Positions 8,882-16,667 of a stretch of 64,000 bases of DNA are shown one piece after another; position 1 is the first letter of the stretch; each line of letters starts with the position of its first letter. Both the position numbers and the translations under genes were made by a program. The notes beneath the pieces are model-generated. The model searched no databases. It worked only from the letters and a program-made list of their open reading frames with translations, and had not been told where the DNA came from. Source of the stretch: Bdellovibrio sp. GT3 (GTDB lineage: Bacteria > Bdellovibrionota > Bdellovibrionia > Bdellovibrionales > Bdellovibrionaceae); the NCBI RefSeq assembly GCF_037996765.1, contig NZ_JBBNAD010000004.1:992001-1056000 (forward strand), in the 5' to 3' direction.

Positions 8882-10078
8882 CTAGTGGCCTTTTACGGGC
8901 ATTTTTAGCATCACCCCTGGATCTGCTTCCGAATAGGTGATTCCTTTTGCAAACGTGCGGAAATAATCATCATACATGTGATAATAGCCATCGTCGCCCG
9001 AGGACGTGCCCCAGCTGTTTTTGATTTTCCATTTTAAAATTTTACCCGTTCGTGGGTCGCGCTCATATCCGATTATTTGCACGGCATGGCCGCCATCATT
9101 TTTATTGAATTGTTCACGCAATTCGCGAGTTAAAGGCTTTGCATAGGTGGGCGTATAAAAAGCGCGTATCGACATAATGCCTGTGGACTTGTCGACGTAC
9201 TCTGCATGGTGTTCGTAAGCCAGATAGACCATTTGACCGCGATCAATCAGTTGGGTCGCTGCCGACTCCACTGACGCCAAATCTGTATTGATCTTTGTGT
9301 CGCCTTTTACTTGCTCCGCATAGGTCATGCCTTTTCGATTTGCCATAATCACCATTTGTGTTTGTGGTGCCTTCAGGAAAGCGAAGTATTCTTTGGCAAA
9401 GGAGTGGGGGGTCCACAGTGTTCCTTGGAATGAAAATTCAGTTGGCAGTTCTCCGACGAAGTCATTAAACAATGATTTTAGCTGGGCTTCGCCATGCGCC
9501 AGGATTTTGCTTTTCTGTTCTGGTGTTTCCGCTTTGGCCGTCGCAGCTTTGGTGCGCGCAATAATGTTTTCCAGATACTCTTTCATTTTTTGAGCAGTGG
9601 GATTTTTATAGTATTCAGTTTTTGGTGTCCAAACCCCTTCAGGGATCAGCCCGAATTCCAGAATGCTGTCTTTTGAGTTAAGGGAGCCGGCACCCAGTTC
9701 AATTCCTGCTTTATTGTCTTGAACGCGCATTTGCATCAGCGAGCGGCTCAAGAGCTGCTTCGCCCCCAGGTAGTGATTGGAAAGGGGTAATACATCGCCA
9801 GTGCGGCGGGTGTAGTTCTTTTCAAGGGAAGCCAGCCAAGAATGCAGATGGCAAGTGCCGAGGTTGCATTGGTTTTTGATGTCCACTTCTTGCGAAATCT
9901 CTTTAGTGTATTGAGTATTATGTTTGAAGTCGGGGCGCATATTTCCCCAGGGAATCCCGGAAAAGATATGAGCGCAAACCGGGGGTTGCGCATTTACGGC
10001 AGAGAGTTGTCCATATGTTAAACATAGGAATAATCCAAAGACCTTCATAAAATGACTTACGCCGAATTTCCATTTCAT
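8882..10078 (-). CDS. Secreted papain-like cysteine peptidase (C1 family)
   Basis: A 398-residue protein with a signal peptide (alternative ATG at 10048 gives a cleaner one). The papain catalytic set is visible: oxyanion Gln70 and nucleophile Cys76 in NQCNLGTCHLHSW, spaced exactly as Q19/C25 of papain, then His in DGGHAVQIIGY and Asn in WKIKNSWGTSSGDDGYYHM. No separate pro-domain is obvious between signal peptide and catalytic domain. A large insertion of about 200 residues separates Cys and His, longer than in papain. It probably degrades protein outside the cytoplasm, plausibly prey protein, but that role is inference. Confidence 0.85.
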   Translation of the reverse strand: MKWKFGVSHFMKVFGLFLCLTYGQLSAVNAQPPVCAHIFSGIPWGNMRPDFKHNTQYTKEISQEVDIKNQCNLGTCHLHSWLASLEKNYTRRTGDVLPLSNHYLGAKQLLSRSLMQMRVQDNKAGIELGAGSLNSKDSILEFGLIPEGVWTPKTEYYKNPTAQKMKEYLENIIARTKAATAKAETPEQKSKILAHGEAQLKSLFNDFVGELPTEFSFQGTLWTPHSFAKEYFAFLKAPQTQMVIMANRKGMTYAEQVKGDTKINTDLASVESAATQLIDRGQMVYLAYEHHAEYVDKSTGIMSIRAFYTPTYAKPLTRELREQFNKNDGGHAVQIIGYERDPRTGKILKWKIKNSWGTSSGDDGYYHMYDDYFRTFAKGITYSEADPGVMLKMPVKGH

Positions 10079-10150
10079 GCTTTTTTAAAGGAGCAAGGCG
10101 GGGGCCATGAGGCTGTATCAAAGTGAGACGGCCCGTGTGCGTGGCAGAAA

Positions 10151-10182
10151 TAAAAAAAGCCAGGATGGGAGTCCTGGCTTTT
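10151..10182 (-). terminator. Rho-independent terminator after the small Cys-rich protein
   Basis: An 11-bp perfect stem (AAAAGCCAGGA with TCCTGGCTTTT) and 6-nt loop, followed on the minus strand by seven T's. It lies 32 bp past the stop of the gene at 10215-10433. Confidence 0.9.
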
Positions 10183-10214
10183 AACGGATTGGATTTTGAA
10201 ATGCGAACGGTGAA

Positions 10215-10433
10215 TTAACCGGCTTTGCGCGCCGTGAAGTGATAGAACTTCTTATCGAAGTCTGCCGCTCTAGCGCCTTCTTTCGTCAGCAAACCCTCTT
10301 TGAACCACGTGAAGTGTTCTGCGCAGAAGCTGGCTTTTTCAGCTTTCTTTTTGCAGCCTTCGCCACAGCATTTTGATGATTCAAGGGAAATAACGTTATT
10401 TGGAATTTGCTTTTCGAATTTTTTGTCAGCCAT
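10215..10433 (-). CDS. Small cysteine/histidine-rich protein of unknown function
   Basis: A 72-residue protein without a signal peptide. Residues 21-41 contain SSKCCGEGCKKKA and ASFCAEHF, giving Cys/His spacing that could bind one zinc. A basic C-terminus (HFTARKAG) follows. A GGAGG ribosome-binding site lies 7 bp upstream of the ATG, and its own strong terminator follows, so it is a monocistronic, probably well-expressed gene. Not recognised beyond that. Confidence 0.75.
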   Translation of the reverse strand: MADKKFEKQIPNNVISLESSKCCGEGCKKKAEKASFCAEHFTWFKEGLLTKEGARAADFDKKFYHFTARKAG

Positions 10434-10595
10434 CTTGTGACCTCCAGTTGTAAATCTTAAGCTGGTTAAATGTCTTAAGACATAGATCTTATCGGCGTTG
10501 GTCTAACCGACTTGAGTCTGTCTGGAGAAAGATTCGAATAACTGGACCATGGTATTACATGGTCTCAGGTTGATACGCTAATGGCGATTTTACGA

Positions 10596-11801
10596 CTAGA
10601 TAAGTTGCATGAACGCAAAGTGATCGACGGGTTTGGAAAACAAATATCCCTGTCCATACTGTGCACCCAAAGTTTCCAGCACCAGGGCTTCGTCCTGATG
10701 TTCGATCCCTTCGGCGATGATTTCAAAATCCATTTCGCGAGCCAGGTAGATAATGCCACTGACCACGGCTTTGGATTTAGGATCACTTAAAACCTTCATC
10801 ACAAACGAGCGATCAATTTTCAGGTAAGTGATCGGCATTTGAGTCAGGTACTGCAAGCTTGAAAAGCCTGTACCGAAATCATCGATGGAAATTGCATAGC
10901 CATGTTGGCGACATTTATGCAAAGTCTCCAGGGCCAGAACACCATCCATCATCACGCGCTCGGTGACTTCCAGTTTGATATTCTTGGCATCCAAACCCTG
11001 CTTTTCACGAAGATCTTCCAGATTCTCCAAGAAGTCAGAATGCGTAAATTGCCGGCCCGAGATGTTGATACTCATCATGAACTCGTCGGCTTCCTTCTTT
11101 TTGCCTTTTTGTAGTAAATGTTCCTGAATAATTTTTAGCTCTTTCAAAGCGGCGCTGATGATCCAATGACCGATCGGAATTACCATGGAGGAGTTTTCAA
11201 TGACATCGATGAATACATTTGGCGAGATCAAACCACGTGTTGGGCTTTTCCAGCGCAGCAAAGCTTCGCAACCGATAATTTTACGGCTTTTTAAAGCCAC
11301 GATCGGTTGAAAAAACAGTTCAAATTCTTTGTTTTGAAATGCTTGGAAAATATCATTTTCCAGTTTAATTTTTTGTAACGCCTCGGCGGCGCCATCATCT
11401 CCAGCCACCATGCTTTCGATTTGCAAGTCGGCGACCTTAAGGCCATTGCCCATATTGGTGTTGGTGCTGCGACGAAGCCTTTTAAGTAAAACACGCATTA
11501 ATAATTGAACAACCGTATCCGCCATTGAGATGCGCTCTAAAAGCTGCTGTTTAGTGACGATGGAAAGGCGCACGTCTTCAAGGGCCCGTACCGAGGCCGA
11601 GCGGTCCTGGGAGTCGATCAAGGACATTTCGCCAAAGATTTCACCTTCGCCCAAAATGGAAATTGGAATTTCTTCCTGATCTTTGGTGATGAAAATAAGC
11701 ACTCGGCCTTTTTCGATAATATAGGCGCAATCGCCAGCATCACCTTCAGTAAAAACGATCTGCTCTTTTAGGATATCCACGGATTGAGGTAACATTGTCA
11801 T
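10596..11801 (-). CDS. Cyclic-nucleotide-binding domain fused to EAL c-di-GMP phosphodiesterase
   Basis: A 401-residue cytoplasmic signalling protein. Residues about 10-110 form a cNMP-binding domain with the phosphate-binding cassette GEMSLIDSQDRSAS. Residues about 147-395 are an EAL domain with residues needed for activity intact: E179 in EALLRW, NISGRQF, EVTERVMMD, IDDFGTGFSSL, YLKIDRSF, AEGIE and YGQGYLFSKP. It should hydrolyse c-di-GMP to pGpG, with the cNMP domain sensing a nucleotide. There is no GGDEF domain. It is the second of two c-di-GMP-related genes in the window, with the PilZ protein at 39.6-40.3 kb. Confidence 0.93.
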   Translation of the reverse strand: MTMLPQSVDILKEQIVFTEGDAGDCAYIIEKGRVLIFITKDQEEIPISILGEGEIFGEMSLIDSQDRSASVRALEDVRLSIVTKQQLLERISMADTVVQLLMRVLLKRLRRSTNTNMGNGLKVADLQIESMVAGDDGAAEALQKIKLENDIFQAFQNKEFELFFQPIVALKSRKIIGCEALLRWKSPTRGLISPNVFIDVIENSSMVIPIGHWIISAALKELKIIQEHLLQKGKKKEADEFMMSINISGRQFTHSDFLENLEDLREKQGLDAKNIKLEVTERVMMDGVLALETLHKCRQHGYAISIDDFGTGFSSLQYLTQMPITYLKIDRSFVMKVLSDPKSKAVVSGIIYLAREMDFEIIAEGIEHQDEALVLETLGAQYGQGYLFSKPVDHFAFMQLI

Positions 11802-11812
11802 ATGGACTTAGT

Positions 11813-13291
11813 TTAAGGTCGTGGATGTAGTTGCGACAAGTCCAGCTGATTCATTTGGTTCAATTTCCACCCGATGAAATCCGGTTTGATCAACATTGCG
11901 AAATCAAAGGCTCCCATGGGGATAATCAGATGCTGATCCATCAAATATTTCACCCCTGTGAGACATAATTTTTTCTGTTCGGGGATTTTCTCTGTATTTC
12001 CCAGTTGCGTGAGTATTTGATCGTATTTTGGATCCTTCAGCTGAATGTAATTTTCAGAACTCTGGGTGCCGAAAGTCTCCAATGCGGCTAGACAAGTGGG
12101 GCGATCCAGGGAGACACCTTTGCGAAACACCGCTGGGGGGGCTGAATGCAGTTGATTGATGAAGACTTTATTTTCTTTGCTTTCAAGGTGCAGGCTGATT
12201 CCCGCGTTTTTCAGCCACTGCGCCTGCATCCATTCGGTGGCGCGCTTGTGGTCCTCGCCTCCCAGGGAGGAAAATAACAAAGTGTAGGTTTTACTAGTTT
12301 TAACTTTTGGAACTTTCTTTAAATCAAAATCAAAGCAAGGAGCTTTTTCCGGGAACCAGGAGTCGGGCAGGCCTGCGCATCCGGGGCGGCCCTTGGCGGA
12401 GAAAAGTTTTTGCAGTTCCGGATAGTTAAGGGAATAAGTCAAAGCTTTGCGGAGGTCCTCGTTTTGGCGCAGCTCCGGCCCGAAACCAAGATAATCAAAA
12501 CGAATCACCGGGATCCAATGAAAGTCAGAACGTGTTTTGGATTTTGGAATGAAAAGTGTCGGAAGTCGGCGCAGCAGGTGGAGTTGATTTTTTTCGTATA
12601 ATTGCAGGGCGACGGTGTCTTCTTCAATGAATAAAAACTCGACCAGGGGACGTTGTGGATGACCGCCGCTATATTTGAAGTTTGGTTCAAGAACGATTTT
12701 CTGTCCTTGCAGCCACTCTTTGATTTTGTAGGGGCCCGAGTAGACTTTCAAATCCTCTTTGGTTGGAGCCAGGAGAAAACTTGCCAAATTATATTCAAAA
12801 TCAGGGGCTTGGCCCTGGAACTCAAAGCGAATAGTAAGTGGGTCAGGAGTGCTGACTCCGAGCGTGTCGGGCTCTTTCAGGTCTTTGTAAATGTCTTCGG
12901 CATTTTTGATTTTAAACAAAAGGTCCGCACGAGGTGCGGCAACTTTTGGGTTGAGCATTTTTTTGTATGCTCTCAGAAAGTCTGCGGAAGTCAGCGGGCT
13001 TCCATCGCTCCATTGAAGATTTTTGTTCAGCTTGCAGACCAGGGCTCTGGATTTTTCCCGGGAGCATTTGCCCAGATCCGGAACCAGTCCTTTTTGGTTG
13101 TCATAGGTGTAGATGTTGCGAAACAGATTTGAAAGCAAGTAAGACGATGCTGAAGTTTTCTGACGGTTGGGGTCCGTCTGGGTCGGCTCGCCAGATAGAT
13201 GCAGGCGAAAAACAAAGGGCGCTGACTTTGAATCAGCACCCTGGGTTTGTAGAGAAACTAAAAGTAAAAATGCCGAAAGAAAGAGTTTCAT
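11813..13291 (-). CDS. ABC-type peptide-binding protein, family 5
   Basis: A 492-residue periplasmic binding protein with a signal peptide (MKLFLSAFLLLVSLQTQGA). The family 5 (OppA/DppA) fold is shown by LSGEPTQTDPNR, the SYLLSNLFRNIYTYD opening, NLQWSDGSPLTSADFLRAYKK and LRKALTYSLNYPELQKLF. Ligands are typically peptides or other small molecules handed to an ABC permease, but no permease genes are adjacent. Its ATG is 24 bp past the stop of the acyl-CoA dehydrogenase upstream on the same strand, so the two may be co-transcribed. Confidence 0.87.
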   Translation of the reverse strand: MKLFLSAFLLLVSLQTQGADSKSAPFVFRLHLSGEPTQTDPNRQKTSASSYLLSNLFRNIYTYDNQKGLVPDLGKCSREKSRALVCKLNKNLQWSDGSPLTSADFLRAYKKMLNPKVAAPRADLLFKIKNAEDIYKDLKEPDTLGVSTPDPLTIRFEFQGQAPDFEYNLASFLLAPTKEDLKVYSGPYKIKEWLQGQKIVLEPNFKYSGGHPQRPLVEFLFIEEDTVALQLYEKNQLHLLRRLPTLFIPKSKTRSDFHWIPVIRFDYLGFGPELRQNEDLRKALTYSLNYPELQKLFSAKGRPGCAGLPDSWFPEKAPCFDFDLKKVPKVKTSKTYTLLFSSLGGEDHKRATEWMQAQWLKNAGISLHLESKENKVFINQLHSAPPAVFRKGVSLDRPTCLAALETFGTQSSENYIQLKDPKYDQILTQLGNTEKIPEQKKLCLTGVKYLMDQHLIIPMGAFDFAMLIKPDFIGWKLNQMNQLDLSQLHPRP

Positions 13292-13315
13292 CCGGATATT
13301 TTGCGATTGAACTGA

Positions 13316-14482
13316 CTATTTGTCCAATTCCATTTTAGCGATCGTTTGAAGTTGCATATTAGTCGTACCTTCGTAGATTTGACCAATTTTTGCATCTCTC
13401 CAGAACTTTTCAACTGGGTATTCTTTTGTGAATCCGTTACCGCCGAACAAATCGATCGCTTTCGAAGTGATCTTTTCAGCTGCACGTGAAGAGTAAAGTT
13501 TTGCCATCGCTGCTGATTCGATGAAATCAAGACCCGCGTCTTTCAAACGAGCGGCATTGTAAACCATCAAACGAGCTGCTTCCAATTCAGTACGCATTTC
13601 TGCCAATTGGAATTGAACGCCTTGGAAGTGAGCGATAGGTTTGCCGAATTGCTCGCGACCTTTAACATAGTTCAAAGCTGCCTCGTAAGCACCTTGAGCG
13701 ATACCGATCATTTGAGCGCCGATACCGATACGACCTTCATTCAATGTTTCGATAGCGATTTTGTAGCCTTTGCCAACTTCGCCAAGTACGTTTTCTTTTG
13801 GTACTTCGCAGTTTTCAAACAACAATTCACAAGTGGAAGAAGCACGGATACCCAATTTGTCTTCTTTTTTGCCGACTTTGAAGCCTTTGAAAGATTTCTC
13901 AACGATGAACGCTGTGATGCCTTTGTAGCCTTTAGCCATGTCGATGTTTGCGAAACAGATGAATACGTCTGCTTCGTTACCGTTTGTGATCCAAAGTTTT
14001 GAGCCGTTCAAAACCCATTTATCACCTTTATCTTCTGCTTTAAGTTTCAATGCGAATGCATCAGAACCAGATGAAGATTCAGACAACGCGTAAGCACCAA
14101 CCCATTTGGAAGCCATTGCGCCCAAGTATTTTTCTTTTTGCGCTTCTGTGCCCCATTTAAGGAATGCGTTTGTAGTTAGAGTGTTTTGTACGTCAACAAG
14201 TACAGAGACTGAACCGTCTACGCGACCGATTTCCTCAACAGCCAAGCAAGCCATTGTGAAAGTGGAGCCTGCGCCGCCGTATTTTTCAGGAGTTTCGATC
14301 CCCATCAAGCCCATTTCAAAAAGCTTTTTCAGGATGTCTTTATTCATCTCTGCTTTTTCGTCCATGTGTGTCACATGGGGTTTGATTTCAGATTCAGCGA
14401 AAGAGCGAACCGCATCGCGGAAAGCCGTTTCGTCTTCAGATAGTACTGTCAAAGCTGGACGTGCGTTTGTTACGTCAGACAT
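13316..14482 (-). CDS. Acyl-CoA dehydrogenase
   Basis: A 388-residue FAD-dependent acyl-CoA dehydrogenase of the short/branched-chain subgroup. Seen are the N-terminal helical domain, YALSESSSGSDAFALK and WVLNGSKLWITNG in the beta domain, GRIGIGAQMIGIAQGAYEAA and REQFGKPIAHFQG in the C-terminal domain, FGGNGFTKEYPVEKFWRDA and the catalytic glutamate in QIYEGTTNMQ. It introduces the alpha-beta double bond in fatty or branched acyl-CoA degradation. I use the ATG at 14482, preceded by an AGGAG site, not the upstream in-frame start at 14533. Confidence 0.93.
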   Translation of the reverse strand: MSDVTNARPALTVLSEDETAFRDAVRSFAESEIKPHVTHMDEKAEMNKDILKKLFEMGLMGIETPEKYGGAGSTFTMACLAVEEIGRVDGSVSVLVDVQNTLTTNAFLKWGTEAQKEKYLGAMASKWVGAYALSESSSGSDAFALKLKAEDKGDKWVLNGSKLWITNGNEADVFICFANIDMAKGYKGITAFIVEKSFKGFKVGKKEDKLGIRASSTCELLFENCEVPKENVLGEVGKGYKIAIETLNEGRIGIGAQMIGIAQGAYEAALNYVKGREQFGKPIAHFQGVQFQLAEMRTELEAARLMVYNAARLKDAGLDFIESAAMAKLYSSRAAEKITSKAIDLFGGNGFTKEYPVEKFWRDAKIGQIYEGTTNMQLQTIAKMELDK

Positions 14483-14673
14483 GTTTTCTCCTGGTTCGTT
14501 AATTAACAAGTCCGAAGACCATACTGATTTCACGATTTTTATTCAAGGACTGGGTCGGACAAGAGCATTTCTCTTAACGAGCTGTGTTATGATGATTGCA
14601 CTTATTATGTGCATTTGACGTCTCACACTAGACAAGGGTCTAGGTTTGCCGTCTAATCTTTGAAGGTAAATAT

Positions 14674-15339
14674 ATGGATATTGCAGAAATTGGCGCCAAG
14701 ATTGGCATTTATTTTATCCCGTTCCTCTTTGCATTGTGCTTTCACGAGTATGCGCATGGATGGGTCGCACGCCTTCGTGGTGACAACACGGCGGAGCAAA
14801 TGGGTCGCCTTTCCATGAACCCGTTGGTTCATATGGATATGGTCGGCACGCTTATTCTGCCATTGGTATCTATAGTATTGGCAACACCGATTTTCTTTGG
14901 GTGGGCCAAGCCTGTTCCTGTTAATACGCGTAATTTGAAAAATCCCCGTGTGGATATGTTTTGGATTGCATTGGCGGGGCCGCTTTCCAACATTCTGCTT
15001 GCGATTGTGGGCGCAGTGTTGATCGGTGTGGTCGCCAAGTATTTTGGTGGCGTGGTTTATGCCAAAGGAATGATTGAGATCCTAAAAGCATTTTTGCTGA
15101 CAAATTTGTTTTTGGCGTTCTTCAATATGATCCCGCTTCATCCATTGGATGGCGGTAAAGTGCTCGCAAGATTTTTGCCGGCACAGATTAATTATAAATT
15201 AGAACAGAACGAACACATCACCAGCATGGTATTGATGGGATTGGTATTGACGGGTGCTTTGCGCATTCTGGCAGTTCCGGTTTTTTGGAGTGCACAAAGT
15301 TTACTTACGTTGGCGTTGGGTGGTTTCGGAATTTCCTAA
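14674..15339 (+). CDS. Site-2 protease family (M50) integral membrane metalloprotease
   Basis: A 221-residue polytopic membrane protein with the M50 metalloprotease motifs: HEYAH in a membrane segment (ALCFHEYAHGWVA) for zinc binding, and LHPLDGGKVL in a later helix supplying the third ligand. Four to five hydrophobic segments are visible. It is of the short YwhC/FtsH-independent type without a PDZ domain. The substrate is unknown. It begins a plus-strand run of genes with scpA 48 bp downstream; this rip-scpA-scpB order occurs in other bacteria. Confidence 0.88.
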   Translation: MDIAEIGAKIGIYFIPFLFALCFHEYAHGWVARLRGDNTAEQMGRLSMNPLVHMDMVGTLILPLVSIVLATPIFFGWAKPVPVNTRNLKNPRVDMFWIALAGPLSNILLAIVGAVLIGVVAKYFGGVVYAKGMIEILKAFLLTNLFLAFFNMIPLHPLDGGKVLARFLPAQINYKLEQNEHITSMVLMGLVLTGALRILAVPVFWSAQSLLTLALGGFGIS

Positions 15340-15387
15340 TAAGGATTTTCGTACATTCAGCACGTTTTGGTAGAGGGGACCATCTTC

Positions 15388-16665
15388 ATGAGTATTACAG
15401 TTCAATTGCCCAAGTTTGAGGGACCTCTGGGCTTGTTGCTTTATCTCATCCGCAAGGAAGAGATGGATATTATGGATATCAAAATCCATGAGATCACAAA
15501 GCAGTACCTTGATTATATCCGTTTGATGAAGGAACTGGATTTGGAAGTTGCCGGTGAGTTTATCGCCATGGCTTCCACATTGATTCAAATCAAATCTCGC
15601 ATGCTTTTGCCACAATACGATGAAAATGGCGAAGTGATCGAACAGGAAGATCCACGCAAAGAGTTGGTTCAAAAACTTCTTGAATATCAAAAGTATCAGG
15701 AAGCGGCGAAATTGCTTTATGACCGTCCTTTGGTGGGGCGTGATGTTTGGTTGCGTGGTTCCCGCGAAAGACTCGACGAAAAAGAAGACGAAATCATTCT
15801 TGAGGACAATGCCTTGTTCTCGTTGATTTCCTCGTATCGCAAAGTTTTGCGTTCTGTGAAAAAGAAAGTCCATCAGGTTGCAGCGAAAGCGCAATCCATT
15901 TCCAGCCGTGTGTTGGAGTTGAAAGACCGTCTTTTTGTGGGTCAAAGAGTGACCATGATGGAATTGGTGAATGCCACTGAAGACCGTGCTCGTCAGGCGT
16001 TGATCACATTCCTGTCATTGCTTGAGCTGGGTAAAATGGGTTTCGTCGGTCTTTATCAGACTGAAGTTTACTCTGACATTTGGGTCGATACTAAAAAACC
16101 AATCGAAACAGACGTTTTGTCCCGCGTAGAGGAATACGACTCTATGGGTTCAGACAGAATTGCTGAGCAAATGATGGCAGATGCTAAAAAAGCAGATCCA
16201 ACAGAAGATCTTTTGGATGACAGCCTTGATGAAGCTCAAGTTGAGCAATCAGCGCAAATGAGTTTCGGTGAGACACCAGTTGATTTCACTACGGGCATGT
16301 CTGACCTGACAGCAGAAATTGCTGGTATGGATGCGGAGTTGGATTTCTTGGAGGCCGCTGAGGGTGAAACTTCAGAAGCGGTAGAGCTTGCCTCTGATGA
16401 AGAAATCCTGGCAGCTGAAGGGGAGTTGTTCGCTGATACGACTGCTGAGGAAATGGTCGCTGAATCTGAAGTGATTGTTGATTTGGCCGAAGAAGCTGTA
16501 GCAGAGCTTGAAGAGCAGCTGGAAGTTGTTACTTTTGAACCGTCAGAAGAAGTGGCTGTAGTGGCTGCTGAAATGGTTGCGACGACTGATGATGTTGTTG
16601 CTGAATCTGAATTAGTTTTTGAAGAATTTATTGATACTGATCCTAAGACTGAAGCTGAGGCGTAG
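15388..16665 (+). CDS. scpA: Segregation and condensation protein A, with acidic C-terminal extension
   Basis: The first 245 residues or so are ScpA, the kleisin of the SMC-ScpAB condensin complex. Typical motifs are KFEGPLGLLLYLIRKEE, IHEITKQYLDYIR and EFIAMASTLIQIKSRMLLP, with the C-terminal winged helix near residues 180-220. The usual family length is about 250; this copy is 425 residues because of a roughly 170-residue tail dominated by Glu, Asp, Ala and Val. The start is the ATG at 15388 after a GAGGGG site, not the upstream TTG. It is followed after 2 bp by scpB. Confidence 0.92.
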   Translation: MSITVQLPKFEGPLGLLLYLIRKEEMDIMDIKIHEITKQYLDYIRLMKELDLEVAGEFIAMASTLIQIKSRMLLPQYDENGEVIEQEDPRKELVQKLLEYQKYQEAAKLLYDRPLVGRDVWLRGSRERLDEKEDEIILEDNALFSLISSYRKVLRSVKKKVHQVAAKAQSISSRVLELKDRLFVGQRVTMMELVNATEDRARQALITFLSLLELGKMGFVGLYQTEVYSDIWVDTKKPIETDVLSRVEEYDSMGSDRIAEQMMADAKKADPTEDLLDDSLDEAQVEQSAQMSFGETPVDFTTGMSDLTAEIAGMDAELDFLEAAEGETSEAVELASDEEILAAEGELFADTTAEEMVAESEVIVDLAEEAVAELEEQLEVVTFEPSEEVAVVAAEMVATTDDVVAESELVFEEFIDTDPKTEAEA

Positions 16666-16667
16666 AA

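Noticed and set aside
10545-10564. Inverted repeat GACCATG/CATGGTC past the EAL gene
   Set aside because: Short, no T-run; could be chance, so not called a terminator.
15301-15945. 214-residue minus-strand frame over scpA
   Set aside because: Antisense to the conserved ScpA core; no motif.
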